Shown piece by piece: positions 26,247 to 34,647 of a stretch of 64,000 bases of DNA. Location of the stretch: assembly GCA_023134715.1 (NCBI GenBank), contig JAGLUP010000002.1:124001-188000 (forward strand). Direction: 5' to 3'. A program made the translations under genes and the position numbers. Origin of the DNA: Candidatus Parcubacteria bacterium (lineage in GTDB: Bacteria; Patescibacteriota; Minisyncoccia; Minisyncoccales; JAGLUP01). Position 1 is the first letter of the stretch, and every line of letters begins with the position of its first letter. The notes beneath the pieces were generated by a model. That model was not told the DNA's origin. It did not search any database and saw nothing but the letters and a program-made list of their open reading frames with translations.

Positions 26247-27246
26247 AAAAATAATTGAAAATAATAATCTAAAAAAGATTTTGATTGTTCTTTTAGTTTT
26301 TTTTACCAGCACTTTCTTGGGATTAAAAATAAATGCTTCAGACAAAAGATTGGAAAATTTTTTCTTTGAGCAAATAATTGAAAAAAATTCAGATATATTA
26401 TTTGCCAAAGCTATGTCTGATAAAATACTATTACGACCAAGAAAAAATTCAAAAGCGCCTGAATTAGAGCTTGAAGCAATGGCAGCTATTTCAATATATG
26501 TAAACCCAGAAAGAAAAGAAAAAATTCTTTTCAAAAAACAGGCCTTTGAAAAACTACATATTGCAAGTTTAACGAAATTAATGACAGCTTCAGTTTCTTT
26601 GGATATTTACGAATTTGAACAAAAATTAGAAATAACTAAAAAAGCGGTTGAGCAGCCCGAAAGAAGGGGAGAATTAATCCCGGGAAACATTCTTTCCGTA
26701 AAAGACCTCCTTTATACTATGCTTGTTGAATCAAGCAATGACGCAGCGCAGGCATTAGCTGAAGGAAAAACAGCTGGAAAACCAACAACAAAGGAAAAAG
26801 AATTTATAAATTTAATGAACAAAAGGGCATTCTCTTTAAAAATGGAAAATACTCATTTTGGAAATGCTTCTGGGCTAGACCCTGAGAATAGAGAAACCCC
26901 GAATCTTTCTACGGCTAAAGATTTGAGCAAATTTATAAAATATTTAATTTTTAATCAACCTCAAATCTTGGAAATAACCAACGCGCTTTCTTATGAGGTT
27001 TCGGAAGAAAATGGCTTCCATCATTTCATTAGTGAAAATATAAATATACTTTTAAAAGAAATTCCGGAAATCATAGGAGGTAAAACCGGCTATACTGAAG
27101 AAGCTGGCGGTTGTATTATTTTAGCTTTAGAAGCGCCAAAAAATGGCTATATTATTAATGTTATTTTAGGGTCAGAATCTTCCCAAACTAGATTTGAAGA
27201 AATGAGAAAATTAATAAAATGGACCAACGGGTCTTATACTTGGTAA
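26239..27246 (+). CDS. D-alanyl-D-alanine carboxypeptidase (S11)
   Basis: 335 residues from ATG 26239 (a TTG lies one codon upstream). An N-terminal membrane segment or signal (about 13-31) precedes SxxK in HIASLTKLMTA, SxN in VESSNDAAQ and KTG in GGKTGYTEEAGG. It removes the terminal D-Ala from muropeptides. It overlaps the end of aspS and lies just before mraY. It is a separate paralogue of the carboxypeptidase half of the 11328 fusion. Confidence 0.9.
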   Translation: MNKKIIENNNLKKILIVLLVFFTSTFLGLKINASDKRLENFFFEQIIEKNSDILFAKAMSDKILLRPRKNSKAPELELEAMAAISIYVNPERKEKILFKKQAFEKLHIASLTKLMTASVSLDIYEFEQKLEITKKAVEQPERRGELIPGNILSVKDLLYTMLVESSNDAAQALAEGKTAGKPTTKEKEFINLMNKRAFSLKMENTHFGNASGLDPENRETPNLSTAKDLSKFIKYLIFNQPQILEITNALSYEVSEENGFHHFISENINILLKEIPEIIGGKTGYTEEAGGCIILALEAPKNGYIINVILGSESSQTRFEEMRKLIKWTNGSYTW

Positions 27247-27249
27247 ATT

Positions 27250-28299
27250 ATGATTTTTTCTTTTAGTCCCAATCTTACTTTTAATATAATAAGAATATTC
27301 TTTCTTACTGCTTTAAGCTCTGGCTTGGCAGTTCTTTTAACTCCGATTCTAACTCATTTCTTGTATAAATATAAACTTTGGAGAAAAGAAGCAAGAAAAA
27401 AAACAATCACAGGAGATGAAGCAGTCGTCTTTTATAAGCTGCACAAAGAAAGAGAGGTCAGCACGCCTCGCGGAGGTGGAATTTTAATTTGGGCAACAAC
27501 CTTAATAATTATTTTGCTTTGCGCCTTGTCGCAAGAATTTAACTTTCTTTCTCGCGGACAAACTTGGCTTCCTTTTTTCGCCTTAATGGTTGGCTCAATC
27601 GTTGGTCTTTTTGACGACATTTTGCAGGTTTTTGGCAAGGGAAAATATGTTGCCGGAGGACTTAGCTTTAAACAACGGATGGCAGTAATAATTCTTATAG
27701 GTTTAATCGGGGGAGCTTGGTGTTATTTTAAGCTCGGATGGGATACAATTCATATTCCTTTAATAGGAGATTTATTTATTGATTTTTGGTATATTCCTCT
27801 TTTTATAATAGTAATGCTTGCTTCATGGTCCGGAGGAATAATTGACGGCATAGACGGCTTAGCCGGAGGAATTTTTGCTATTATGTTCGGCGCTTACGGA
27901 ATAATTGCTTTCTGGCAGGGACTTTTTGATTTAGCGGCTTTTTGCGCTGTAATAAGCGGAGCGATTCTGGCGTTTTTATGGTTTAATATTCCGCCAGCAA
28001 GATTTTATATGGGAGAAACAGGAACCATAGGGCTAACTTCAGCTTTGGCTGTGGTTGCCTTTTTAACTGATTCTGTGGCTGTCCTGCCAATAATTGCCGG
28101 GCTTTTAGTAATAGAATCCGGTTCTGTAATTTTACAACTTCTCTCTAAAAAATTCAGGAAGAAAAAAATCTGGCTCTGCACTCCGATTCATCACCATTTT
28201 GAAGCCAAGGGCTGGCCTCCGCACAAAGTAACAATGCGCTTCTGGCTGATTGGAATCATTTTGGCTATTCTCGGCGTTACCATAAGATTATTAGGATAA
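27250..28299 (+). CDS. mraY: Phospho-N-acetylmuramoyl-pentapeptide transferase
   Basis: 349 residues, about ten membrane segments. Family signatures: STPRGGGI, GLFDDILQ (metal-binding Asp pair), GIIDGIDGLAGG, FMGETGTIGL (reads YMGETGTIGL here) and the cytoplasmic His box CTPIHHHFEAKGW. It makes lipid I from UDP-MurNAc-pentapeptide and undecaprenyl phosphate. It starts 3 nt after the carboxypeptidase stop. A family-2 palindrome terminator begins at its stop codon. Confidence 0.95.
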   Translation: MIFSFSPNLTFNIIRIFFLTALSSGLAVLLTPILTHFLYKYKLWRKEARKKTITGDEAVVFYKLHKEREVSTPRGGGILIWATTLIIILLCALSQEFNFLSRGQTWLPFFALMVGSIVGLFDDILQVFGKGKYVAGGLSFKQRMAVIILIGLIGGAWCYFKLGWDTIHIPLIGDLFIDFWYIPLFIIVMLASWSGGIIDGIDGLAGGIFAIMFGAYGIIAFWQGLFDLAAFCAVISGAILAFLWFNIPPARFYMGETGTIGLTSALAVVAFLTDSVAVLPIIAGLLVIESGSVILQLLSKKFRKKKIWLCTPIHHHFEAKGWPPHKVTMRFWLIGIILAILGVTIRLLG

Positions 28300-28346
28300 A
28301 AAAAGGTTCAATTCCCGACGATCGCGGGAATTTGAACCCTTTTTTG
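28298..28346. terminator. Family-2 palindrome acting as mraY terminator
   Basis: An AAAAAAGGTTCAA arm and TTTGAACCCTTTTTT arm flank TTCCCG-ACGATCG-CGGGAA. Symmetric A/T tracts suggest bidirectional termination. Confidence 0.75.
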
Positions 28347-28395
28347 ATTCCGTAAAAATTTGGTCATTAGAGTGATTATTTAAATAAATTTAGCG

Positions 28396-28427
28396 TAACA
28401 AATCTCGCCGATCGGCGAGATTTGTTA
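28396..28427. repeat. CGATCG-centred palindrome, family 1
   Basis: Identical over 32 nt to 14445-14476. It again precedes a TTGACA promoter of an SD-type gene by about 20 bp. Confidence 0.8.
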
Positions 28428-28444
28428 TTTTATTTCCAGTTTAT

Positions 28445-28537
28445 TTGACAATTTAGGAAAAATTCGCTATCATTAAAATCAGAGATGAGAAAAACTCATC
28501 ATCTTAAAAAATAAATATAAATAAATGGGTGATTTGA
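28445..28537 (+). promoter_or_regulatory. Promoter and leader of lipoprotein 1
   Basis: TTGACA (28445), spacer 17, TATCAT (28468). A GATGAG-aaaa-CTCATC hairpin, an AT-rich segment and GGGTGATTTGAATG follow. Nearly identical to 29924-30015. Confidence 0.7.
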
Positions 28538-28924
28538 ATGAAAATGAAAACGACAAAATGGATAATGGCAATAATGGGAGTATTGCTCTTATTAATGTTA
28601 TCAGGATGTGTTGATGAAAAGAAAACCACAATAAGCAGTAAGGAATATAATATTGACGGCAACGCAACAACAAAAATCGTTGAATTGGAGCCGGAAAAAA
28701 CATGCTTTCTTGGTATCTGCGATTGCGAAACAAGAAAACGCCAAATAACAGGAATAATTTTAGATATTGAATTTAATCTAGGAGAACAGAGTGTTTTTGT
28801 TTTTAAAAACGGTTTTGTTACAGCCCTATATCCTGCCGAAAATTTTGACTATGTTTTAAACAAAACCCACATAATAACTGTTTCGGGCAAGAGAACGATA
28901 GTAGATGTTCAAATTATAGAATAG
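28538..28924 (+). CDS. Small lipoprotein 1
   Basis: 128 residues. A lipoprotein signal with lipobox LSGC (Cys about residue 23) follows a hydrophobic stretch, so it is likely lipid-anchored outside the membrane. The mature part has a CFLGICDCE segment and looks beta-rich (QITGIILDIEF, NKTHIITVSG). It is paralogous in signal region and architecture to the 30016 gene, with which it shares promoter, leader and 3' flank. The function is unknown. Confidence 0.75.
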   Translation: MKMKTTKWIMAIMGVLLLLMLSGCVDEKKTTISSKEYNIDGNATTKIVELEPEKTCFLGICDCETRKRQITGIILDIEFNLGEQSVFVFKNGFVTALYPAENFDYVLNKTHIITVSGKRTIVDVQIIE

Positions 28925-28951
28925 CTGGAATTAATTCCAGTTCTTTTTTTT
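28925..28951 (+). terminator. Terminator of lipoprotein 1
   Basis: CTGGAA-TTAA-TTCCAG plus TTCTTTTTTTT. The following GGTTTAAAAAAAAGCTATAATAAA is repeated after lipoprotein 2 and provides a TATAAT for the next gene. Confidence 0.8.
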
Positions 28952-29035
28952 GGTTTAAAAAAAAGCTATAATAAATATAATAAAAAAGTTGGACATTAAA
29001 AATCAAATAAACAAAAGGTAATAAAAGGTGATAAA

Positions 29036-29881
29036 ATGGAAACAATAAATGTTGGAATTTTCGGCGGAACCGGAAGATTAGGAGAACACTTAGTCAAAAT
29101 TTTAGAAGAACACTCTGGAGTAGAAATAGTTTATACGCATAGTAGAAAAAAAGAAAATGTGAAAGGAAATTTAAATAAAACTGATTTTATATTTTTGGCC
29201 CTGCCATACGGAAAAAGCAGATATTATCTTTCTAAAATAAAAGATAAGAGGATAATAGATTGCAGTATAGACCACCGGACAGATAGTTTCTGGATATATG
29301 GCTCATCAGAACTAAACAGAGAAGAAATCAAAGAAGCGCAATACGTGGCAAATCCTGGCTGTTACGCAACCTCAATTATTTTATCTTTAGCTCCTCTAAA
29401 AGAATACGGATTGCTAACCCGTCTTAAAATCTGCGGTTTTAGCAGTATTTCTGGAGCCGGAAAAGGATTAAAAAAAGAAGAGAATGTTTTGCTTTACTCG
29501 GCAGGAAGAGAACATCCCCAAATTAAAGAAATAAAATCTGTATTAAATTTATCAGATGTTTCATTGTGCTGCTACCGAGTAGATTCAATAGATAGAGGAT
29601 TAACCTCAGTCAGCTATAGTGATGGTTCTCTTGTAAATATAGATAAAATATACAAGAAATTTTATAAAGGAGAACCATTTATTAGATTAAAAGGAGAAAA
29701 AGAAAAAATTGAAACAAAAAAAGTTCAGGGAACAAATTTCTGCGATATAAAAGTTCTTAGTGACGAAAAAAATGTTACCGCAATTTCTGCTTTAGATAAC
29801 ATATTAAAAGGTGGGGCAGGACAAGCAGTCCAAAATTTTAATATTATGTATGACTTTAAAGAAACATTGGGACTTTTGTAA
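29036..29881 (+). CDS. argC: N-acetyl-gamma-glutamyl-phosphate reductase
   Basis: 281 residues, shorter than the usual 310-345. It has a Rossmann start VGIFGGTGRLGEHLVKIL, the catalytic Cys in ANPGCYATSI, and SISGAGKGLKKEE with REHPQI. ArgC reduces N-acetylglutamyl phosphate to the semialdehyde. A LysY-type role with carrier-bound substrates is the alternative. No other arginine or lysine gene is present. ATG 29036 is fixed by AGGTGATAAA, an exact match to the altered 16S tail, with a near-duplicate AGGTAATAAA just upstream. Flanked by the two lipoprotein units. Confidence 0.82.
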   Translation: METINVGIFGGTGRLGEHLVKILEEHSGVEIVYTHSRKKENVKGNLNKTDFIFLALPYGKSRYYLSKIKDKRIIDCSIDHRTDSFWIYGSSELNREEIKEAQYVANPGCYATSIILSLAPLKEYGLLTRLKICGFSSISGAGKGLKKEENVLLYSAGREHPQIKEIKSVLNLSDVSLCCYRVDSIDRGLTSVSYSDGSLVNIDKIYKKFYKGEPFIRLKGEKEKIETKKVQGTNFCDIKVLSDEKNVTAISALDNILKGGAGQAVQNFNIMYDFKETLGLL

Positions 29882-29888
29882 ACATTAA

Positions 29889-29922
29889 AAGCTATCGTCA
29901 TAAAATTCGATAGCTTCTTTTT
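29889..29922 (+). terminator. Terminator of argC
   Basis: AAGCTATCG/CGATAGCTT stem followed by CTTTTT. Confidence 0.8.
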
Positions 29923-29923
29923 A

Positions 29924-30015
29924 TTGACAATTTGGAAAAGCTTGCTATGATTAAAATCAGAGATGAGGAAAACTCATCATCTTAAAAACTAAATATAAAT
30001 AAATGGGTGATATGA
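29924..30015 (+). promoter_or_regulatory. Promoter and leader of lipoprotein 2
   Basis: TTGACA (29924), spacer 16, TATGAT (29946). The leader repeats that of 28445-28537 with only a few changes, keeping the GATGAG/CTCATC hairpin and GGGTGATATGAATG. Confidence 0.7.
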
Positions 30016-30390
30016 ATGAAAATGACAAAATGGATAATGGGAGTTTTTTTAATTATTGTTTTGGTTTGTTTGTCTGGATGCGTTGATGAAGAAAAAACTG
30101 CCGCTAAAACAATAAACTATGGCAGCACAAATTTAACAGAAACAAGAGGGCCTCATAAAAGCTTAATTGGATTAGAACTAGATACATACAGGATAACCGG
30201 AAAGATAATTGATATTGATTATATTATAACTAGGGAATATTTAATTACCTTTGAAGGCGATATCACTGTCCCGATATGTTCTATTGAAGGATATAATTTG
30301 GAAAAAGGAAAGTTTTACAGAATGGAAATCATTAAACATGGGGGAATTAAAGGCAGGTGCAGAAAAATAATGAAGCTGGAAGAAATCTAA
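30016..30390 (+). CDS. Small lipoprotein 2
   Basis: 124 residues. Lipobox LSGC after a hydrophobic signal (WIMGVFLIIVLVCLSGC). The mature part is beta-rich (YRITGKIIDIDYII, EGDITVPICSIEGYNLEKGK). The first 30 residues and all flanks match lipoprotein 1 closely, while the rest is only weakly alike (ITGxIxDIxF). They look like paralogues diverging after duplication of the whole transcription unit. Function unknown. Confidence 0.72.
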   Translation: MKMTKWIMGVFLIIVLVCLSGCVDEEKTAAKTINYGSTNLTETRGPHKSLIGLELDTYRITGKIIDIDYIITREYLITFEGDITVPICSIEGYNLEKGKFYRMEIIKHGGIKGRCRKIMKLEEI

Positions 30391-30408
30391 TTCCAGTTCT
30401 TTTTTTTG
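30376..30408 (+). terminator. Terminator of lipoprotein 2
   Basis: CTGGAA/TTCCAG with longer loop and TTCTTTTTTTT, overlapping the gene end. Followed by the same TATAAT-bearing segment as at 28952. Confidence 0.75.
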
Positions 30409-30444
30409 GTTTAAAAAAAAGCTATAATAAACCCAGTAGTAAAG

Positions 30445-31908
30445 ATGGGTAAACTAATGAAAAATTATCTTTTCTTTCGGAAAAAATATCCTAAATTTGT
30501 TTATCAGGGATATTCATACAAAATAGCTAAAAATGATTTGCAAATTTCATTTGATTTTGCTATTAGACCGGATATTTTTTTTAAGCCAAAAGTAACTATA
30601 AAAAATATTAATAAAAAAAAATTGGCGCTGATAGGGGAGAAGGCATTAAATAATTTAATTTTTCATTTGGGTTTGATAGAGCTTATCAGCTATTGGAAAT
30701 CAACTTGTTCGCCAGAAATTGAAATTAAAGCTGGCCACCTGAATAAAGAACAAATTAAATGGTGGAAAGATTTAATTATAAATGGAATGGGCGAATTTTT
30801 TTATAAAAATAAAATTGATTTTACGCAAGTAAATTTCCTTAAAATAACATCAAAGCCCTCCATGCCCAATGTAACGAGAAGCGATCTCGTTACATTGAAA
30901 AAGAGGGTGATTGCGCCGATTGGGGGAGGAAAGGACTCAATAGTAACTATGGAGATTTTAAAAAAACAAGGAAAAGATATTAATTGCTTTTCTCTAAATC
31001 CGACTCAAACAGCAAAAAGAGTAATGAGAGTCGGCAATTGTAAAAACCCAATTATTGTCAATAGAAAAATTGACAAAAAACTTTTAGAATTAAACCAAAA
31101 TGGCTATCTTAACGGCCACACTCCTTTTTCAGCTTATTTGGCTTTTTTAAGCATATTTTGCGCTGTAATTTTTGATTATAAATATATTGCGTTTTCAAAT
31201 GAAAGAAGCGCAAGCGAAGGAAATTTAAAATATTTAGGAAAAACAATTAATCATCAATATTCAAAAAGTTTTGAATTTGAGCAAAAATTCAGGGATTATT
31301 CAAAAAAATATTTAGCTAAAAACGCAGAATATTTTAGCTTTTTGCGGCCTTTATATGAAATCCAAATAGCAAAATTATTTTCTCAATTTCCTCAATATTT
31401 TCCTGTATTTTTAAGCTGTAACGAAGCGTATAAAACTAATTCCGGCAGAAAAAAACCAGAAAAAAAATGGTGCGGAAATTGCTCTAAGTGTTTATTTGTT
31501 TTTGCAATTTTATATCCTTTTGTTGAAGAGAAAAATTTAATTAAAATTTTTCGTAAAAATCTTTTTGAAAATAAAAAATTACTGCCAATAATGTTAGAAC
31601 TAATAGGCCTGCCCGCATCCCGCAAAGACGGGAAGTCGTTGCAGGCGGGGGAGAGAAGATTTAAACCGTTTGAATGCGTGGGAACAAAAAAAGAATGCCT
31701 TATTGCTTTTTACCTTGCCCGCCGTAGCTTTAAGCGAAGGAGGGTTAACAAAAATCTTCCTTATCTTTTGAAATATTTTGAAAAGAAAATTTTGCCAAAA
31801 CATCCCGAATTAGAAAAAGAATCAAAAAAAATAATGTGTTCATGGGATAAGCAAAACAATTTACCCAAAAATTTTAAAAAAATACTGAAAAAGATTGACA
31901 AAAATTAA
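30445..31908 (+). CDS. MurL-like UDP-MurNAc-L-Ala-L-Glu epimerase (PP-loop fold)
   Basis: 487 residues. An ATP-pyrophosphatase-like PP-loop PIGGGKDSIVTMEIL is followed by SNERSASEGN and NHQYSKSFEFE, and by Cys pairs in WCGNCSKC. This pattern fits MurL, which inverts L-Glu in UDP-MurNAc-L-Ala-L-Glu to D-Glu in a pathway replacing glutamate racemase. QueC-like or other PP-loop enzymes are the alternative. Three GC-rich palindromes are inserted in frame (30868-30896, 31608-31650, 31716-31744), lengthening the chain. Its TATAAT comes from the repeated segment after lipoprotein 2. Confidence 0.62.
   Translation: MGKLMKNYLFFRKKYPKFVYQGYSYKIAKNDLQISFDFAIRPDIFFKPKVTIKNINKKKLALIGEKALNNLIFHLGLIELISYWKSTCSPEIEIKAGHLNKEQIKWWKDLIINGMGEFFYKNKIDFTQVNFLKITSKPSMPNVTRSDLVTLKKRVIAPIGGGKDSIVTMEILKKQGKDINCFSLNPTQTAKRVMRVGNCKNPIIVNRKIDKKLLELNQNGYLNGHTPFSAYLAFLSIFCAVIFDYKYIAFSNERSASEGNLKYLGKTINHQYSKSFEFEQKFRDYSKKYLAKNAEYFSFLRPLYEIQIAKLFSQFPQYFPVFLSCNEAYKTNSGRKKPEKKWCGNCSKCLFVFAILYPFVEEKNLIKIFRKNLFENKKLLPIMLELIGLPASRKDGKSLQAGERRFKPFECVGTKKECLIAFYLARRSFKRRRVNKNLPYLLKYFEKKILPKHPELEKESKKIMCSWDKQNNLPKNFKKILKKIDKN
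30868..30896 (+). repeat. TAACGAGA palindrome inside a coding sequence
   Basis: AATGTAACGAGA-agcga-TCTCGTTACATT (12-bp arms), in frame, encoding NVTRSDLVTL just before the PP-loop. The same palindrome, differing only at the centre, is in the leader hairpin at 8695-8723. Confidence 0.8.
31608..31744 (+). repeat. Two further in-frame GC-rich palindromes in the MurL-like gene
   Basis: 31608-31650 (CCTGC.../GCAGG with inner TCCCG/CGGGA) and 31716-31744 (CCCGCC...GGAGGG). Encoded residues such as PASRKDGKSLQAGE and RRSFKRRR are low-complexity and basic. Confidence 0.55.
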
Positions 31909-31981
31909 AAATGTAATAGTATAATAACAGATATAGATATATTATAGTCATTTTAAAATAAAATATAAAGAGGTGGAAAAA
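31895..31981 (+). promoter_or_regulatory. Promoter and leader of the 31982 gene
   Basis: TTGACA (31895, overlapping the MurL-like gene end) with TAGTAT (31917) or TATAAT (31920). The ribosome-binding motif is AGAGGTGGAAAAA before ATG. Confidence 0.5.
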
Positions 31982-32281
31982 ATGGGATTAGGAGAAAAAG
32001 TAAATGCGCGCGCTGAAGAGATGGTTGTAGAAGGTGAAAGGCAACGGCTAGATAAGAAACTCGATGGAGCAAGCTCTATTCAAGAAATAAGAACCGCTCT
32101 TTTAGAAGAATTGGTAAGATTAAAAAAATGGGGTTCTATTTTAGAAAAACAAAAACAAGAAAACAGGGAATACTTTGAAGAATTAGAAAAAAAGACAAAG
32201 GAATCAGGACAAAAAAATCAAGAAAGCACAAGGCAAATAATTGAAAGATTGCACACTCTTGTATTGAGAAACCCAATTTAA
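31982..32281 (+). CDS. Coiled-coil hypothetical protein (99 aa), SD-type accessory gene
   Basis: An unrecognised, very charged, soluble, helical protein; residues about 35-85 (LLEELVRLKKWGSILEKQKQ and on) fit a coiled coil. The start ATG 31982 is set by AGAGGTG 9 nt upstream; the in-frame GTG at 31973 belongs to that motif. It has its own promoter and terminator. Confidence 0.6.
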   Translation: MGLGEKVNARAEEMVVEGERQRLDKKLDGASSIQEIRTALLEELVRLKKWGSILEKQKQENREYFEELEKKTKESGQKNQESTRQIIERLHTLVLRNPI

Positions 32282-32284
32282 AAA

Positions 32285-32309
32285 GGAGATAAAATCTCCT
32301 CTTTTTTTT
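32285..32309 (+). terminator. Rho-independent terminator
   Basis: GGAGAT-aaa-ATCTCC followed by TCTTTTTTTT. Confidence 0.8.
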
Positions 32310-32370
32310 GTTGAAAATCTATGCTATTTTGAATAAAAAAATAAACAAAACAATTTACCCAAAAATCTTT

Positions 32371-32397
32371 ATTGTAAGGAGCTAAGCTCCTTACAAT
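32371..32397. repeat. Palindrome with GGAGCT-AGCTCC core
   Basis: ATTGTAAGGAGC-TAA-GCTCCTTACAAT, perfect over 27 nt, 8 bp before the HMG-CoA reductase promoter. Core shared with 7698-7718. Confidence 0.75.
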
Positions 32398-32404
32398 TTT
32401 GTAT

Positions 32405-32478
32405 TTGACAAACATGTTAAGTGGTTGTATTTTATAAGTAAGTAGCACTTATTAAAATAAAATATAAGGGTGATAAAA
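32405..32478 (+). promoter_or_regulatory. Promoter and leader of HMG-CoA reductase
   Basis: TTGACA (32405), spacer 17, TATTTT (32428), then a leader ending AAAATATAAGGGTGATAAAAATG. The whole block is nearly identical to 34103-34176 in front of an unrelated membrane protein. GTGATAA is an exact complement of the 16S tail TTATCAC. Confidence 0.75.
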
Positions 32479-33615
32479 ATGAAAGAAGTTGATATACGAA
32501 GAAAGGCAATAGAAGAACTTACAAATACCAATTTAAAAGGTATTGGAGATTTTTCAATAAGTCCAGATTCGGCTGATGGAAATATTGAAAACATGATTGG
32601 AGCAGTCCAAGTTCCAATAGGTATAGCCGGGCCCCTTAAAGTAAACGGTGAATTAGCCAAGGGAGAATATTATATTCCTTTGGCTACAACTGAAGGAGCG
32701 TTAGTAGCTAGTGTCAATCGAGGATGTTCAGTGATAACTGCTTCAAAGGGAGCCAATACTTGGGTTTTTAAAGATAAAATGACCAGAGCTCCAGCGATTA
32801 GAACGAAGGGCATAGCAGAAACAAAATTATTGCTGGATTGGATAAAATTAAATTTTGAACAAATTAAACAAAAGGCCGAAAAAACTACTCTGTTTGGTAA
32901 ATTAATACAAATTGTGCCGCATATAGCAGGAAATACTATTTTTCTTCGGTTTGAGTATACTACTGGGGACGCAATGGGTATGAATATGGTTACGATTGCC
33001 ACTGACGAAGCAGTTAAGCTTATTGCTGAAAAAACAAATACGGAACTCATTGCTTTATCGGGAAATATGTGCGCAGATAAAAAACCTGCATGGCTTAATT
33101 CAATTGAAGGCAGAGGGAAAAGTGTTGTGGTGGAAGTAATAATTCCAGAAAAATTAGTAAAATCAAAGTTAAAAACTACTCCATCTTCCTTTATAGAAGT
33201 AGTCCATCGAAAAATTTCTATTGGTTCAGCTTTGGCAGGTTCCCTTGGTTTTAACGCACATGTGGCAAATGTAATAGCAGGAATTTTCATTGCTACTGGA
33301 CAGGATGCGGCTCATGTAGTAGAAGCAAGTAATGCCATCACTACCGCTGAAATAGTTCAAGGCAACAAATTGTATGTTTCTGTAACGCTGCCTTCTCTAT
33401 TGGTAGGCACAATCGGCGGGGGAACCGGACTAAAAACTCAAAACGAATGTTTAAATATTTTAGGAGTAGCAGGAGGTGCTGATTTTCCCGGAGAAAACGC
33501 TAAAAAATTTGCTGAAATTGTAGCTGCCGCAGTTCTTGCTGGAGAAATTTCTTTAATTGCCGCTTTATCTACTGGTGATTTGGCAAAAGCCCACCAGAGA
33601 TTAGCCCGCACATAA
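32479..33615 (+). CDS. hmgA: Hydroxymethylglutaryl-CoA reductase, class I type
   Basis: 378 residues from ATG 32479. Catalytic residues are all present: Glu in TTEGALVASVNRG, Lys in CADKKPAW, Asp in TGQDAAH and His in KAHQRLAR. Other signatures are ENMIGAVQVPIG and GGGTGLKTQNE. It reduces HMG-CoA to mevalonate. The class I form is typical of archaea, eukaryotes and some bacteria. No other mevalonate-pathway gene is in the window, but uppS and a geranylgeranyl-reductase-like gene lie 11-12 kb downstream. An isolated unit with own promoter and terminator suggests acquisition. GTG 32470 is part of the ribosome-binding motif, not the start. Confidence 0.93.
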   Translation: MKEVDIRRKAIEELTNTNLKGIGDFSISPDSADGNIENMIGAVQVPIGIAGPLKVNGELAKGEYYIPLATTEGALVASVNRGCSVITASKGANTWVFKDKMTRAPAIRTKGIAETKLLLDWIKLNFEQIKQKAEKTTLFGKLIQIVPHIAGNTIFLRFEYTTGDAMGMNMVTIATDEAVKLIAEKTNTELIALSGNMCADKKPAWLNSIEGRGKSVVVEVIIPEKLVKSKLKTTPSSFIEVVHRKISIGSALAGSLGFNAHVANVIAGIFIATGQDAAHVVEASNAITTAEIVQGNKLYVSVTLPSLLVGTIGGGTGLKTQNECLNILGVAGGADFPGENAKKFAEIVAAAVLAGEISLIAALSTGDLAKAHQRLART

Positions 33616-33642
33616 CGAGCGAAAAAATCGCTCGTTTTTTTT
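33615..33642 (+). terminator. Terminator of HMG-CoA reductase
   Basis: ACGAGCGA/TCGCTCGT stem followed by T8. Confidence 0.85.
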
Positions 33643-34051
33643 ATTGAAAATTTGTGTTATTTTAAATAAAAAAATAAATAAAACAATCTACCTAAAAATC
33701 TTGAAAAAATGTTAAGAAAAAAAGTGTTTTCTAATCCACATATCAAATACGACACAAATACCACTGCTACATAGCAGTAGTATTTGTGTCCCCTTTGTCG
33801 TTCAGTTCGCAAGTCATTCATCAATGAGTCAATATTTTTACAAACGACCTGCGGCCGCAGATGATTTATAAACTCGAGATTCTTCGCCTGCCTCGCCCGC
33901 ATTGCTACGCCAGCCCGACAGCCTGACGGCAGTCATGGCGGCGGGCAAAACGTTGCGGGCGGGCTGGCTCAGAATGACAAAGGGACGCTCAGAATGACGT
34001 CTCCCTTGTTATTGCGAGGAGCGACTGAAAGGAACGACACGACAATCTTCG
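33643..34051. other. Gene-free repeat-rich intergenic region
   Basis: No gene is seen. It holds a hairpin of 19-bp arms with one mismatch, beginning GACACAAATAC (33751-33790), and a CCTGCGGCCGCAG core (33848). A GC-rich run (about 33885-34010) carries CGCCTGCC, GGCGGGC and CAGAATGACA elements of the kind scattered through many CPR genomes. Base composition is sharply unlike its surroundings. Confidence 0.6.
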
Positions 34052-34097
34052 AAAAAAAGGTTCAACTTTCAACGATCGCGGGGATTTGAACCCTTTT
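34052..34097. repeat. CGATCG-loop palindrome, family 2
   Basis: AAAAAAAGGTTCAA and TTTGAACCCTTTT arms around AACGATCGCG. It lies 6 bp upstream of the next promoter. Confidence 0.7.
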
Positions 34098-34102
34098 ATA
34101 AT

Positions 34103-34176
34103 TTGACAAATAGGTTAAATAGTTGTATTTTATAGGCAAGTAGCACATATTAAAATAAAATATAAGGGTGATAAAA
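34103..34176 (+). promoter_or_regulatory. Promoter and leader of the 34177 gene
   Basis: TTGACA (34103), spacer 17, TATTTT (34126). Nearly the same sequence as 32405-32478, including GTAGCAC, TATTAAAATAAAATATAA and GGGTGATAAAAATG. Confidence 0.75.
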
Positions 34177-34605
34177 ATGGAAGAAAATAATGAAGGAAAA
34201 ATCAAGGAAGACGCTGGAAAAATAACTGAGGGCAAAAGGACAAACTATTTTATTCCCGTATTAATAGTATTGTCGTTTAGCAGTTTTATAGTTTCTTTAG
34301 GGTTGCTACAAGATATTTTTCTATCTTTAGGAACAGCTTTATTTGTTTTTACACTATTTTTCTTCGGACCAATGAGTTTGTTAGTAATAGAAATAGCTAA
34401 TAAGCATTTTTTCGAAAGGAATGAAAAAGAATGGACAAAGATAACTAAAGAAGAGTTTTGTATGACAGCTGTGTGGGATGGAATATTTCTTCTCTTGTTT
34501 ATTGCGAGTGGTTTTAATTTCTGGTTTTTCATACTTTTTATAATTGCGTTTATTGTTTTCCGTTATATATTTTTTAGTGCGTTTGTGATATTAGGAGATA
34601 ATTAG
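34177..34605 (+). CDS. Membrane protein (142 aa), SD-type accessory gene
   Basis: A charged 24-residue N-terminus is followed by about four membrane segments in two pairs (FIPVLIVLSFSSFIVSLGLL, LGTALFVFTLFFFGPMSLLV; then GIFLLLFIASG and FWFFILFIIAFIVF) separated by a charged loop (NEKEWTKITKEEF). No family recognised. ATG 34177 follows GGGTGATAAAA. Confidence 0.65.
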   Translation: MEENNEGKIKEDAGKITEGKRTNYFIPVLIVLSFSSFIVSLGLLQDIFLSLGTALFVFTLFFFGPMSLLVIEIANKHFFERNEKEWTKITKEEFCMTAVWDGIFLLLFIASGFNFWFFILFIIAFIVFRYIFFSAFVILGDN

Positions 34606-34647
34606 CAATAATGAATTTATGGAACCAAAAAAAACAAGGTGATAAAA

